Source of the DNA: Pedobacter sp. AK013
GTDB taxonomy: Bacteria > Bacteroidota > Bacteroidia > Sphingobacteriales > Sphingobacteriaceae
Direction: 5' to 3'
DNA: 64,000 nucleotides
Assembly (NCBI RefSeq): GCF_014205835.1
Contig: NZ_JACHCQ010000013.1
Span: forward strand, 1 to 64,000
A program made the position numbers and the translations under genes. Positions 8,370 through 16,845 of this stretch are shown here, in pieces (the stretch's first letter is position 1; every line of letters begins with the position of its first letter). Below the pieces are notes generated by a model. It made no database searches, had not been told where the DNA came from, and saw only the letters and a program-made list of their open reading frames with translations.

Positions 8370-9446
8370 TTAGCAATTCACCATTTGCGCGTTATTGATG
8401 GATATCTGTTGTGCAATTTTACTTGCAATATCTCCAAATATAACATCCAGCAAAGGATTTTGATTCAGTGCCACCGGCTTCCCTTTATCTCCTGCCTCCG
8501 AAATACTTTGGATAATTGGAATTTCACCTAAAAATGGTACTTCAAAACGTGCCGCAAGTTCGGTGCCGCCACCTTTTCCGAAAATATAATATTTATTCTC
8601 CGGCAATTCTGCTGGCGTAAAATACGACATGTTTTCTATAACACCTAAAATCGGGATATTGATTCCTGGCATTCTGAACATTGCCAAACCCTTATGTGTA
8701 TCGGCCAGTGCAACCTGTTGCGGTGTAGTAACCACAACCGCCCCTGAAATTGGGAAACTCTGCGTAATAGTGATGTGTATATCGCCCGTTCCCGGTGGAA
8801 GATCGACGATCAGATAATCCAGTTCTCCCCAATTGGTATCATTAAACAACTGTTTTACTGCATTCGAAGCCATTGGGCCACGCCATGGCACTGGCTGACC
8901 AGGATCTGCAAAAAAACCTAATGACAATAGTTTTATTCCGTATTTTTCGATCGGTAAAATTTTCGTTTTACCATCAGCAGTTTCTTCTGCGCCTGGCTTG
9001 GCATCAACCAGATCGAACATGGTTGGTACAGATGGGCCATAAATATCCGCATCAATAAGGCCAACTTTGGCACCATCTTTAGCCAATACAACGGCCAGAT
9101 TACTCGCCACAGTAGATTTACCAACCCCTCCTTTTCCAGATGAAACCAAAATGATGTTTTTGATGTTATCTAATGATGATGAATTACTTGGTTGAGTAAC
9201 CCTCGAAGTTACATTGATCATTACTTCTGCCGTTGGCGATACAAAATGCTTAATGGCATTTGTACAGGCATTTTTTAGCATTTCCTTCATCGGACATGCC
9301 GGCGTAGTAAGCTCTAATGTAAAATTGACCTGGTTATCTGTTATCTGTAAATCTTTAATCATGTTTAAAGTAACCAGATCTTTTTTAAGATCGGGATCTT
9401 CAACATTTTTAAGCGCATCTAAAACTTGTTGCGGGCTAATCTGCAT
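8370..9446 (-). CDS. mrp: Mrp/NBP35-family iron-sulfur carrier ATPase
   Basis: P-loop ATPase (ApbC/Mrp type) that helps deliver iron-sulfur clusters. An N-terminal MIP18/DUF59-like domain (1-80) contains TPACPMKE. The ATPase domain has the deviant Walker A GKGGVGKS (104-111), DADIYGPS and VDLPPGTGD. The CPxC pair that many Mrp proteins have near the C-terminus is absent: after NMSYF the sequence reads TPAELPENKYYIFGKGGG. I recall the same replacement in other Bacteroidota Mrp proteins, so this is probably a lineage form, not damage. Upstream of the NifU-like gene in one operon, divergent from the transglycosylase. Confidence 0.95.
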   Translation of the reverse strand: MQISPQQVLDALKNVEDPDLKKDLVTLNMIKDLQITDNQVNFTLELTTPACPMKEMLKNACTNAIKHFVSPTAEVMINVTSRVTQPSNSSSLDNIKNIILVSSGKGGVGKSTVASNLAVVLAKDGAKVGLIDADIYGPSVPTMFDLVDAKPGAEETADGKTKILPIEKYGIKLLSLGFFADPGQPVPWRGPMASNAVKQLFNDTNWGELDYLIVDLPPGTGDIHITITQSFPISGAVVVTTPQQVALADTHKGLAMFRMPGINIPILGVIENMSYFTPAELPENKYYIFGKGGGTELAARFEVPFLGEIPIIQSISEAGDKGKPVALNQNPLLDVIFGDIASKIAQQISINNAQMVNC

Positions 9447-9577
9447 GGTATTAATTTAAATTCAAAATTAACAAAACATAGCCACAAATACTTTTATTTA
9501 GGCTTTTTAACTGTAATTTTAACACGAAATAAACATTTAATTGTTACGTTTAAGCAATTAACCATTTTAACGACTAT

Positions 9578-11737
9578 ATGCAAATACCAAAAATTAAGAT
9601 CCCCAAAAAATATTTAAAAATCGGAGCCTGGGTTTTAGGTGTTTTTTTAGTTGTTTGTATTGCTTTAGGTACGGTAGCCTATAGCAAAAGGGAAGCTCTT
9701 CTTAAAAAAATGGTGGCTAAAGCAATTGCCAAGGCCGATAAAGATTATGACTTGGAGGTTAAAATCGGATCGGTTGGTTTTACCGGGCTCAGCACCGTTA
9801 AAATGACCAACATTTCTGTTGTCCCGAAAGATCGGGACACACTTTCTAACATCGGTGAACTCAGCGTAGGCGTAAAACTTTTTCCGCTCATTTTTGGCAA
9901 AGTAAAACTCTCTGAAGTAAAACTGAACAATGGTTTTGTAGGCGTAGTGCTTAAAGATTCGACAACAAATATCGATTTCATCTTAAAACGTAAGAAAAAA
10001 GACAGCACTCAGACCAACCAAAAAGCCAACTTGCCAGAAATAGCGAGCAACATCTTAAATCAGGTTTTATATAAAATCCCTGACGATATGGATGTGAAAA
10101 ACATGGTTTTTAAACTAAACGATCACGATACGGCCAAATTGAGTTTTGCAACGACAGCCACAATAGATGGCGGCGATTTAAAATCGACCATTGATGTGAA
10201 CAATAACGAATCTACCTGGCATGTTAATGGTTATGTTAATCCAGGCAGTAAAGAGTTAAACTTTATGGCATATGCCGATGGAAAAAAGCTGGAATTACCC
10301 TACCTCAACAATAAACTGCATGCCAAGCTGAGCTTTGATACTTTGCAAACCGAATTAAAAAATGCCAAATACAGTGGCGATGATTATAAGATATCTGGCT
10401 CCTGGTCAGTTAAAAACATGCTGATTAATCAACCTCGCATTGCTTCAAACGATATTATTATCCAAAGCGCAAAACTGGACGCAGATATTTTAGTCGGACC
10501 TAATTACATTGCTTTAGACAGTACCTCAACCGCTTATCTAAAAAATGCACAGATCCACCCGTTTGTTAAATATACTTTAGGAAAAAATAAAATATACGAG
10601 TTAAAGCTAAGTGCCGAAGAGCAGGATGCTCAAGGGGTTTTAGATGCTTTTCCACAAGGCCTGTTTGAATCCCTGGAGGGCTTAAAAGTACAAGGCAAGG
10701 TTAAATACAACCTTAATTTTTACCTGGATACCAAAGTGCCAGATAGCGTGCGTTTCAACTCCACACTTACACCGGTTAACTTCAAAATTGTGCAGTGGGG
10801 CAAAACCAACCTGCAAAAAATCAATAATACTTTTGTATATACACCTTACGAGTACGGCAAACCGATGCGCGATATTACTATTGGCCCATCTAACCCGAAC
10901 TTTACACCATTATCGGCCATTTCAAAGAATTTTATCAATGCCGTTTTAACTGCAGAAGATCCTTCGTTTTTTACGCACAATGGTTTTGTTGAAGAATCGA
11001 TCCGCAAATCAATCGCCGTAAATTTTAAGGAAAAGAAATTTAAGCGTGGAGGCAGTACTATCAGCATGCAGTTGGTTAAAAATGTGTATTTGAGCCGTCA
11101 GAAAACGCTGGCCCGTAAAGCCGAAGAGATTTTGATTGTTTGGCTTATTGAACATAACCACCTGATTAGCAAACAGCGGATGCTGGAGGTATATTTCAAC
11201 ATTATGGAACTGGGACAGAATATTTATGGGATAGGGGAAGCATCAAGGTATTATTTTGGAAAACAACCTGCCGATTTAACCATTGGAGACGGATTGTTCC
11301 TGGCCAGTATTGTACCTAAACCAAAAGCATCGATGTATAAATTCATGGCTGATGGTAGCCTGAAGCCTTATATGTTCAACTACTTCAGGTTTATGGGTAA
11401 TATTATGGCCAGAAAAGGCTTAACACCTAGCGATACCGCTGGTTATGGCTTTTACAATGTTCGCCTGAGAGAAGGACTCCGCCGTTATTTGGCGCCTGAT
11501 ACTGCTGTGGTTGATACCTCTGCATTTGACGACGATGGAGATGGCCTGCCGGTAGTAATTGTACACGATAAAAATAAGAATTTCTTCGAACGCCTTTTTG
11601 GTGGCGGATCTAAAAAAGACACAACAACCAAACAGACCACCACGCCTGCCGATACCACTAAAACCAAAAAACAATTGAGGCAGGAGCGAAGAGAAGAACG
11701 AAGACGCCAAAAGGAATTGGAGAAAAGTCAACAGTAG
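9578..11737 (+). CDS. GT51 peptidoglycan transglycosylase with AsmA-like N-terminus
   Basis: Membrane-anchored enzyme with one N-terminal segment (about residues 13-35). Residues about 40-420 look like the elongated AsmA/DUF748-type fold. A glycosyltransferase-51 domain follows (about 440-600), with TAEDPSFF (likely catalytic Glu460), RGGSTISMQL, KAEEILI and EVYFNIMELG. There is no transpeptidase domain, so it would only polymerise glycan strands, like MtgA. The tail is Lys/Arg/Glu-rich, with a Thr/Asp stretch before it. The combination of AsmA-like and GT51 parts is longer than MtgA. Its stop codon lies in a 7-bp-period array. Confidence 0.88.
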   Translation: MQIPKIKIPKKYLKIGAWVLGVFLVVCIALGTVAYSKREALLKKMVAKAIAKADKDYDLEVKIGSVGFTGLSTVKMTNISVVPKDRDTLSNIGELSVGVKLFPLIFGKVKLSEVKLNNGFVGVVLKDSTTNIDFILKRKKKDSTQTNQKANLPEIASNILNQVLYKIPDDMDVKNMVFKLNDHDTAKLSFATTATIDGGDLKSTIDVNNNESTWHVNGYVNPGSKELNFMAYADGKKLELPYLNNKLHAKLSFDTLQTELKNAKYSGDDYKISGSWSVKNMLINQPRIASNDIIIQSAKLDADILVGPNYIALDSTSTAYLKNAQIHPFVKYTLGKNKIYELKLSAEEQDAQGVLDAFPQGLFESLEGLKVQGKVKYNLNFYLDTKVPDSVRFNSTLTPVNFKIVQWGKTNLQKINNTFVYTPYEYGKPMRDITIGPSNPNFTPLSAISKNFINAVLTAEDPSFFTHNGFVEESIRKSIAVNFKEKKFKRGGSTISMQLVKNVYLSRQKTLARKAEEILIVWLIEHNHLISKQRMLEVYFNIMELGQNIYGIGEASRYYFGKQPADLTIGDGLFLASIVPKPKASMYKFMADGSLKPYMFNYFRFMGNIMARKGLTPSDTAGYGFYNVRLREGLRRYLAPDTAVVDTSAFDDDGDGLPVVIVHDKNKNFFERLFGGGSKKDTTTKQTTTPADTTKTKKQLRQERREERRRQKELEKSQQ

Positions 11738-11771
11738 GCAGTTTTCAATTGACAGTTTACAGTTTTTAGTT
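11723..11771. repeat. 7-bp-period array overlapping a stop codon
   Basis: Units AAAAGTC, AACAGTA, GGCAGTT, TTCAATT, GACAGTT, TACAGTT and TTTAGTT run in strict 7-bp phase. The first two encode the last residues and stop of the transglycosylase gene, so the array extends into the coding sequence. Confidence 0.75.
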
Positions 11772-11879
11772 AACCCAACGATTAACCAGTTAAAAAATTT
11801 ATACAATTAACCGAAATCCGTTTTTAATTGGCGGTTAGCCGTTTACAACTTTCCAACATTTAAAATATTTAACATCAAA

Positions 11880-12422
11880 ATGCACAAAATAAAAGTAGAG
11901 GACAAAGAGTTCGAGATATTTTTAGAGAATGATACCCTAAACAAAAGGATCCGTTTGCTGGGCATTCAGATGAACGTGGACTATGAGGGTAAATGCCCGC
12001 TATTTATTGGTATATTAAATGGAAGTTTCCTATTTATGGCTGATTTGATTAAAGAGATTAATGTACCTTGTGAAGTTGCCTTTATGCGTGTGGCTTCTTA
12101 CCAGGGAACAGCAAGTTCTGGAAATATAAAAGAACTGATCGGATTACCAGATAACATCGAAGGCAGAGATATTATCATTGTGGAAGATATTGTTGATACA
12201 GGCTTAACCTTAACGCATATTTTAAAAACAATAACTGAAAAAAATCCGGCTTCAGTTAAAGTAGCGTCTCTTTTACTTAAGCCAAGTGCATTAAAACACG
12301 AAATTAAAGCGCTAGAGTACGTTGGTTTTGAAATACCTAACGAGTTTGTGGTGGGCTATGGCCTGGACTATAACGGCCTTGGCAGAAACCTGACAGATAT
12401 TTACAGGGCAACTGGCGCATAA
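11880..12422 (+). CDS. hpt: Hypoxanthine phosphoribosyltransferase
   Basis: Purine salvage enzyme that joins hypoxanthine or guanine to PRPP. The PRPP-binding loop VEDIVDTGLT lies at about residues 101-110, and LNGSFLFMADL occupies the first PRPP loop. The 180-aa length is normal. In some Bacteroidota this gene sits next to adk; here psd follows 55 bp later on the same strand. Confidence 0.95.
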   Translation: MHKIKVEDKEFEIFLENDTLNKRIRLLGIQMNVDYEGKCPLFIGILNGSFLFMADLIKEINVPCEVAFMRVASYQGTASSGNIKELIGLPDNIEGRDIIIVEDIVDTGLTLTHILKTITEKNPASVKVASLLLKPSALKHEIKALEYVGFEIPNEFVVGYGLDYNGLGRNLTDIYRATGA

Positions 12423-12477
12423 TTTTTAGATTGGATTAATTTATTTTTCGCACCTTTGCCCAATAATTTCTAAAACA

Positions 12478-13137
12478 ATGACCATACATAAAGAAGGCTA
12501 CACCACCATTGCCTTAAGCATCTTGTTTATTTTCGTAATCAACGCCGTAGTCGATTATAAATACCATGATATTACCTGGTTACGCTGGTTCATTTATCTC
12601 TTTTCAGCTGCATTATTTATCATTGTATTGCAGTTTTTCCGCAACCCGAGCCGTAGCTTTTCTTCAGGCGAAAACCTAGTTATTTGCCCTGCAGATGGTA
12701 AAGTAGTGGTAATTGAAGAAACAGAAGAAGGCGAATACTTTAAGGATAAACGTTTACAGGTTTCAATTTTTATGTCACCTATAAATGTTCACATTAACCG
12801 CAACCCGATTTCGGGAGTGGTAAAGTTCTTCAAATATCACCCAGGAAAATATCTTGCTGCGTGGAATCCAAAATCTTCAACAGAAAACGAACGTACTACA
12901 ACCGTTGTTGAACATAAAAATGGCACTCCTATATTGTTCCGTCAAATTGCGGGGGCCTTGGCGCGTAGAATTGTATGGTACGTAAAAGAAGGCGATCAAG
13001 TTGTACAAACAGAACAATTTGGTTTTATTAAATTCGGATCAAGGGTTGATGTATTTTTACCGGTAGGCACAAAAGTGAATGTAGAACTTAACCAGGTTGT
13101 AAAAGGTGGGATAACTACCCTGGCTACCTTGAGTTAA
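12478..13137 (+). CDS. psd: Phosphatidylserine decarboxylase (short, archaeal-type)
   Basis: Makes phosphatidylethanolamine from phosphatidylserine. The N-terminus has two membrane segments (about 12-27 and 35-51). CPADGKVV and the SPINVHINR motif are typical. The proenzyme self-cleavage site is probably Gly-Ser in FGSRVDVF (about residues 187-188), where the Ser becomes the pyruvoyl group. The 219-aa length fits the short bacterial form (Psd-A/ type II-like). A strong terminator follows 20 bp after the stop. Confidence 0.94.
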   Translation: MTIHKEGYTTIALSILFIFVINAVVDYKYHDITWLRWFIYLFSAALFIIVLQFFRNPSRSFSSGENLVICPADGKVVVIEETEEGEYFKDKRLQVSIFMSPINVHINRNPISGVVKFFKYHPGKYLAAWNPKSSTENERTTTVVEHKNGTPILFRQIAGALARRIVWYVKEGDQVVQTEQFGFIKFGSRVDVFLPVGTKVNVELNQVVKGGITTLATLS

Positions 13138-13157
13138 AAGAAAAATACAATTATAAT

Positions 13158-13192
13158 AAAAGCCGATTTAGTTTATACTAAGTCGGCTTTTT
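13158..13192 (+). terminator. Intrinsic terminator after psd
   Basis: AAAAGCCGA...TCGGCTTTT stem, extended by further A-T pairs and one G-T pair, with a T-run after it. Confidence 0.85.
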
Positions 13193-13287
13193 CATTATAG
13201 TATACTTCTTTTCGAGATATCTTAGTTGTCTGCGAGGGCACGTACTACGGAAGATGAAATATTTTGAAACACAAAAAGGCGCCATAT

Positions 13288-13360
13288 AAACCTCCTATGA
13301 TAGTAACGAAAAGTCCGCATCCCAATTTTTCACCGGGAGGACTTGAAGTGGATAGCAGGA
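13288..13360 (-). ncRNA. Structured intergenic element, copy 1
   Basis: On the minus strand it reads from TCCTGCTATCCACTTC to AGGAGGTTT, with an internal perfect 6-bp stem AAGTCC/GGACTT (plus-strand 13311-13316 and 13339-13344) and a CCT/AGG closing stem. It aligns by eye with 54716-54774 and 54873-54917. Whether it is transcribed is unknown. Confidence 0.5.
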
Positions 13361-13467
13361 ACAAACTTTAATCATTCCCACAGACTTTGATTTCCAAAAA
13401 AAGCAACCTTTTTACTTATCTAACGCACTTTCTTTATGGTACTTTCTTTAATTAACACTCACTCTTT

Positions 13468-13542
13468 GTCAGTCTGAGCTTGTCGAAGACCTTAAATGCG
13501 AAAAACCTAAAAAAGATTGTCCTTCAACAGGCTTAGGATGAC
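13468..13542. repeat. Palindromic intergenic repeat, family B
   Basis: Starts GTCAGTCTGAGCTTGTCGAA and ends with CCTTCAACAGGCTTAGGATGAC. The right half is flanked by an A-run and a T-run, giving a terminator-like hairpin. It resembles the copy at 49711-49803. Confidence 0.8.
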
Positions 13543-13613
13543 ATCCTTTTTGTTTTTCTACTAATAAAGTATTGAGCAACGTATAGACTGCATGACCACG
13601 GCACTTAACCGCT

Positions 13614-14789
13614 TTAATCCATACTGTCATTACCTACCTCTTCATGATTACCTGCCGAAGTAGGCTTATCGCTAATTAAACGTTGCGTTGGGTAAGCAAA
13701 ATCTGATTTATTGCGAATAACGATATCCATAATTTCGAGATTGATTTCCTGCCTGATTTTAAGGAATTCAGCATATTCAAGTACGGTTACAAAATAGTTA
13801 ACTTCTACATTTAGACCAGAATCTCCAAAGCTTTTAAAAGAGGCATTTCCATCGTTACTGGTACCCTGGTGTTGGTTAATATAATCCTGTATTTCGGAAA
13901 TAATTTTTCTTAATGAATCAGAATTGGTTTCGTAGGTAAGCCCAATCACAAACGACACCTTACGCGAATTTCGCAAGGAAAGGTTTTCTAAAACCCCATC
14001 TATCATACCCCTATTAGGTAGGGTAGCCATGGTTTTTTCGGAAGTTCTGATCCTTGTACTCCTAAAACCAACCTTTTCAACCGTACCTTCCACGCCATCA
14101 ACCTTTACCAGGTCGCCAACAGTAAAAGGTTTATCTAAAAAGATGGTGAATGATCCTATTAGGTTCTCTAAGCTCTCTTTAGCAGCCAAAGCAATGGCAA
14201 TACCACCAATACCCAATCCGGTAATCAGCGTTAATACATTAACTTCGAAAACAAAACCAAGCAGAGTGAAAAAACCGATAAAGATTACGATCGTTTTAAA
14301 CAGTTCTTTTAAAAAGGGTACCAATTGATCGTCGGCCTTATTATCCGTAAGCGAAGCTTTATACAGAAGCACATGGCTAATGAAGTCGATTATCCTTAAA
14401 ATAATCCAAAAAATAGATAAGATGATCCCAAATAAAAATATCCGGTCTATACAATCGCCGATGGTTACCGGTATCAGCTCTTTAACTTTGCCTATTAATT
14501 TGCTGTAATGAAATACAGCCACCTCTAACGGGTGTTTTAACTGATTAATGGAAAGGTAAAGCGTAGTTAATAGAATAAAAACCTCAATGGGTTTTAGCAA
14601 TAAGGCAACAAAAGCATCGTTATGCGATTGATTTGAAAAGTTTCTGAAAAGCTTAAACAGCAGCCTGCTTAGCAGCTTAGAAACGATATTCTTAAAAACT
14701 AAGCCTAAAAAAAGTATCCCTCCGAAAAGGAAATAGGCTTTTACGGTGTTGCCCCAAAAAACTTGGTCGAAAAAAGCAGAATTTAACAT
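13614..14789 (-). CDS. MscS-family mechanosensitive channel
   Basis: Inner-membrane channel that would open under osmotic downshock. Several N-terminal membrane segments precede the pore helix region (GLGIGGIAIALAAKESLENL, about residues 190-210). The MscS beta domain follows (KPFTVGDLVKVDGVEGTVEKVG), then a soluble C-terminal alpha/beta part. The frame opens at a TTG (14804); the ATG at 14789 gives 391 aa and is preferred. It lies upstream of rplS on the same strand, but a terminator belonging to rplS separates it from other genes. Confidence 0.93.
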   Translation of the reverse strand: MLNSAFFDQVFWGNTVKAYFLFGGILFLGLVFKNIVSKLLSRLLFKLFRNFSNQSHNDAFVALLLKPIEVFILLTTLYLSINQLKHPLEVAVFHYSKLIGKVKELIPVTIGDCIDRIFLFGIILSIFWIILRIIDFISHVLLYKASLTDNKADDQLVPFLKELFKTIVIFIGFFTLLGFVFEVNVLTLITGLGIGGIAIALAAKESLENLIGSFTIFLDKPFTVGDLVKVDGVEGTVEKVGFRSTRIRTSEKTMATLPNRGMIDGVLENLSLRNSRKVSFVIGLTYETNSDSLRKIISEIQDYINQHQGTSNDGNASFKSFGDSGLNVEVNYFVTVLEYAEFLKIRQEINLEIMDIVIRNKSDFAYPTQRLISDKPTSAGNHEEVGNDSMD

Positions 14790-14806
14790 TTGATAAAGGT
14801 ACAAAC

Positions 14807-14837
14807 AAAAAAACCTCCACGAAATTAATCGTGAAGG
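14807..14837 (-). terminator. Intrinsic terminator after rplS
   Basis: CCTTCACGA/TCGTGGAGG stem on the minus strand (plus 14814-14822 with 14829-14837, one G-T pair), followed by seven T residues. Confidence 0.85.
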
Positions 14838-14859
14838 CTATATCTTATAATAAAGAATA

Positions 14860-15207
14860 TTATTTTCTCAAAGATTTGATACGAGCAGCTTTACCAGTTA
14901 AAGCACGTAAATAGAACAATTTTGCTCTACGAACTTTACCATAGCTATTCACTTCTACTTTCTCAATGTTTGGAGAACTAAAAGGGAAAATACGCTCAAC
15001 ACCAACGCCGTTGCTCATTTTACGAACGGTGAAGGTTTCGTTAGCACCTGCACTGTTACGTTGTATTACAACACCTTGGTAAATTTGAACACGTTCTTTA
15101 TTACCTTCGCGAATTTTATAGTGTACGCTCACTGTATCGCCAGACTTGAACGCAGGAAAATCTTTTTTCGCGATGGCCTGCTCTTCAACAAATTTTACTA
15201 AATCCAT
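14860..15207 (-). CDS. rplS: 50S ribosomal protein L19
   Basis: Ribosomal protein at the 30S-50S interface. [23 protein letters not shown] and the basic C-terminus with AKLFYLR are typical; 115 aa is the standard length. It is the last gene of the rpsP-rimM-trmD-rplS cluster, 138 bp after trmD, and is followed by a strong terminator. Confidence 0.97.
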   Translation of the reverse strand: MDLVKFVEEQAIAKKDFPAFKSGDTVSVHYKIREGNKERVQIYQGVVIQRNSAGANETFTVRKMSNGVGVERIFPFSSPNIEKVEVNSYGKVRRAKLFYLRALTGKAARIKSLRK

Positions 15208-15345
15208 GATTTTAAGCTATTAAACCAACTTTCTTTACCTTGAAAATCGGATTGCAATATTAGGGATTTTTTTTCATATAAAAAAACCTATTTTAATTTT
15301 TTCCACAATCTTTATGAATTCCACATTCGATTGGGCTAAATGCTT

Positions 15346-16020
15346 CTATTCCAAAAGATCAGGGCGGCGTGTTTTAGTTCGTTCTAAGGCCTGTTCATGC
15401 CTCCATTCGTTCACTTTAGCCTCATGGCCGCTTAATAAAACATCGGGCACTTTATGTCCACGCCAGTCTGCCGGGCGGGTATAAACCGGTGCATCAAGCA
15501 GCTCTCCCTGAAAACTATCGGATAGGGCCGAAGTTTCATCATTTAAAACCCCCGGGATTAAACGCACAACAGCATCCACCACAATTGCAGCAGGCAGCTC
15601 GCCTCCACTCAAAACATAATCTCCAACCGATATTTCCCTCGTTACAAAGATATCCCGTATGCGCTGATCTATACCCTTGTAATGGCCGCATAAAATAATG
15701 ATATTCTTTTTAATAGAGAGTTCGTTAGCCGTGCTCTGGTTTAAAGTAACGCCATCGGGACTCATGAAAATAACTTCATCATATTCTCTCTCGGCTTGAA
15801 GTTTTTCGATACAGGTCGCAAAAGGCTCAATACTCATTACCATACCGCTACCACCACCATACTGGTAATCGTCTACACTTTTTTGTTTGTTGGTAGCATA
15901 ATCCCTCAGGTTATGCACAACAATTTCGGCAATGCCTTTTTTTTGCGCACGTTGCAAAATAGAATGGGCAAACGGACTTTCTAATAAGGCGGGCAAAACT
16001 GTTATAATATCGAAACGCAT
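15346..16020 (-). CDS. trmD: tRNA (guanine(37)-N1)-methyltransferase
   Basis: Methylates G37 next to the anticodon to prevent frameshifting. [25 protein letters not shown], the knot region [10 protein letters not shown] and [10 protein letters not shown] are all TrmD signatures. The 224-aa length fits. The start codon lies only 4 nt after a TACCTTTG promoter box, and a 7-bp-period array occupies the upstream region, so this gene probably has its own promoter inside the ribosomal cluster. Confidence 0.97.
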   Translation of the reverse strand: MRFDIITVLPALLESPFAHSILQRAQKKGIAEIVVHNLRDYATNKQKSVDDYQYGGGSGMVMSIEPFATCIEKLQAEREYDEVIFMSPDGVTLNQSTANELSIKKNIIILCGHYKGIDQRIRDIFVTREISVGDYVLSGGELPAAIVVDAVVRLIPGVLNDETSALSDSFQGELLDAPVYTRPADWRGHKVPDVLLSGHEAKVNEWRHEQALERTKTRRPDLLE

Positions 16021-16024
16021 GGTG

Positions 16025-16032
16025 CAAAGGTA
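16025..16032 (-). promoter_or_regulatory. Candidate -7 box for trmD
   Basis: TACCTTTG on the minus strand fits TAnnTTTG. CACC separates it from the ATG at 16020, so the transcript would be leaderless or nearly so. Confidence 0.5.
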
Positions 16033-16066
16033 AGTCTTTAGTCTGAAGTCTTTAGCCTGAAGGCAA
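16032..16066. repeat. 7-bp-period array in the trmD promoter region
   Basis: Units AAGTCTT, TAGTCTG, AAGTCTT, TAGCCTG and AAGGCAA in strict phase, immediately upstream of the trmD -7 box. Confidence 0.75.
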
Positions 16067-16080
16067 ACTTTTGGGGGAGA

Positions 16081-16284
16081 TCACCAGTCTCCTTCTTCTA
16101 AATTGAATATTTCTTCTACCGGTTTATCAAAAACTTTGGCCATTTTTAACGCCAAAACCGTTGATGGAACATACTTGCCTGATTCGATGGTGTTAATGGT
16201 CTGCCGCGAAACCTGAATAAGATCTGCAAGTTCTGCCTGTGTAATGTTTTTTATGGCGCGTTGAACACGGATATTATTTTTCAT
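16081..16284 (-). CDS. XRE-family helix-turn-helix regulator
   Basis: 67-residue, single-domain DNA-binding protein of the Cro/CI type. The helix-turn-helix is QAELADLIQVSRQTINTIES (about residues 17-36). Its ATG overlaps the last 11 bp of the upstream membrane-protein gene, so the two are translationally linked. Small XRE regulators of this form commonly act on their own promoter. Three direct repeats in front of the pair (16724-16784) are the obvious candidate operator. It sits inside the rpsP-trmD cluster. Confidence 0.93.
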   Translation of the reverse strand: MKNNIRVQRAIKNITQAELADLIQVSRQTINTIESGKYVPSTVLALKMAKVFDKPVEEIFNLEEGDW

Positions 16285-16723
16285 CAGAAACCCCTTCTGT
16301 CCTTAAACGGTACAAACTAAAATTAAACTTTATAATGAAAACCAACAGCACAGTTAACATATTGTAAATCATAAAAGCCAAAAACATACCTCCGTAAATG
16401 GTCCACGTTGCAATAAATAAAACACCATAGGATATTAAAACCGACCATTGCCAGCTTTTTAACCGCAACAACGAAATATATTCGTCTTCGTTCTTTTCTT
16501 TCGAAAATGAAATTAATAAAAGTCCGATTATTACAAAACTCAAAATAATCTCATCCCACAAATTCCCATCCGACCAATTGAGTACCCTGGGTATTAACGT
16601 GAGCATAATTTTAGGAACTGGTAAATCGAAATAACTAATTACCCAGTAAGTACCTGAAGATAAAACAAAAACGATCCAACCAATTACTTTGAATTTGTTT
16701 GAGATCAAAAGCGAATTTTTCAT
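16274..16723 (-). CDS. Small membrane protein paired with an XRE regulator
   Basis: 149 residues with four likely membrane segments (about 12-30, 55-70, 91-108 and 112-132). I do not recognise a named family, but a small multi-pass protein followed by a compact XRE regulator is a recurrent gene pair in bacteria. It overlaps the regulator gene by 11 bp. A role as a partner or target of the regulator is inference from position. The pair separates rimM from trmD. Confidence 0.8.
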   Translation of the reverse strand: MKNSLLISNKFKVIGWIVFVLSSGTYWVISYFDLPVPKIMLTLIPRVLNWSDGNLWDEIILSFVIIGLLLISFSKEKNEDEYISLLRLKSWQWSVLISYGVLFIATWTIYGGMFLAFMIYNMLTVLLVFIIKFNFSLYRLRTEGVSDEK

Positions 16724-16784
16724 ATATCAAATATTTTTTACCAAATGTAAAGTATTTTTGATATTAATGTCAAGTATTTTTTAC
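16724..16784 (-). promoter_or_regulatory. Three direct repeats, candidate XRE operator
   Basis: Three near-identical units at 16724-16741, 16745-16761 and 16767-16784. On the plus strand they read ATATCAAATATTTTTTAC, ATGTAAAGTATTTTTGA and ATGTCAAGTATTTTTTAC. Start-to-start spacing is 21 and 22 bp, two helical turns, so all face the same side of the DNA. Confidence 0.65.
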
Positions 16785-16845
16785 TAAAAGATTGTTTTAT
16801 TTTACAAAAACAACCTGGATTAGACTAAAAATCAAGAAAATATTT

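Larger units (their letters stand above)
13193..13613. other. Non-coding stretch between psd and the MscS gene
   Basis: No plausible gene seen in any frame. It holds one copy of a structured repeat element (13288-13360) and a family B palindromic repeat (13468-13542). The rest is AT-rich without recognised signals. Confidence 0.6.

Noticed and set aside
8106-8531. 141-codon plus-strand frame
   Set aside because: Antisense to the NifU-like and Mrp genes.
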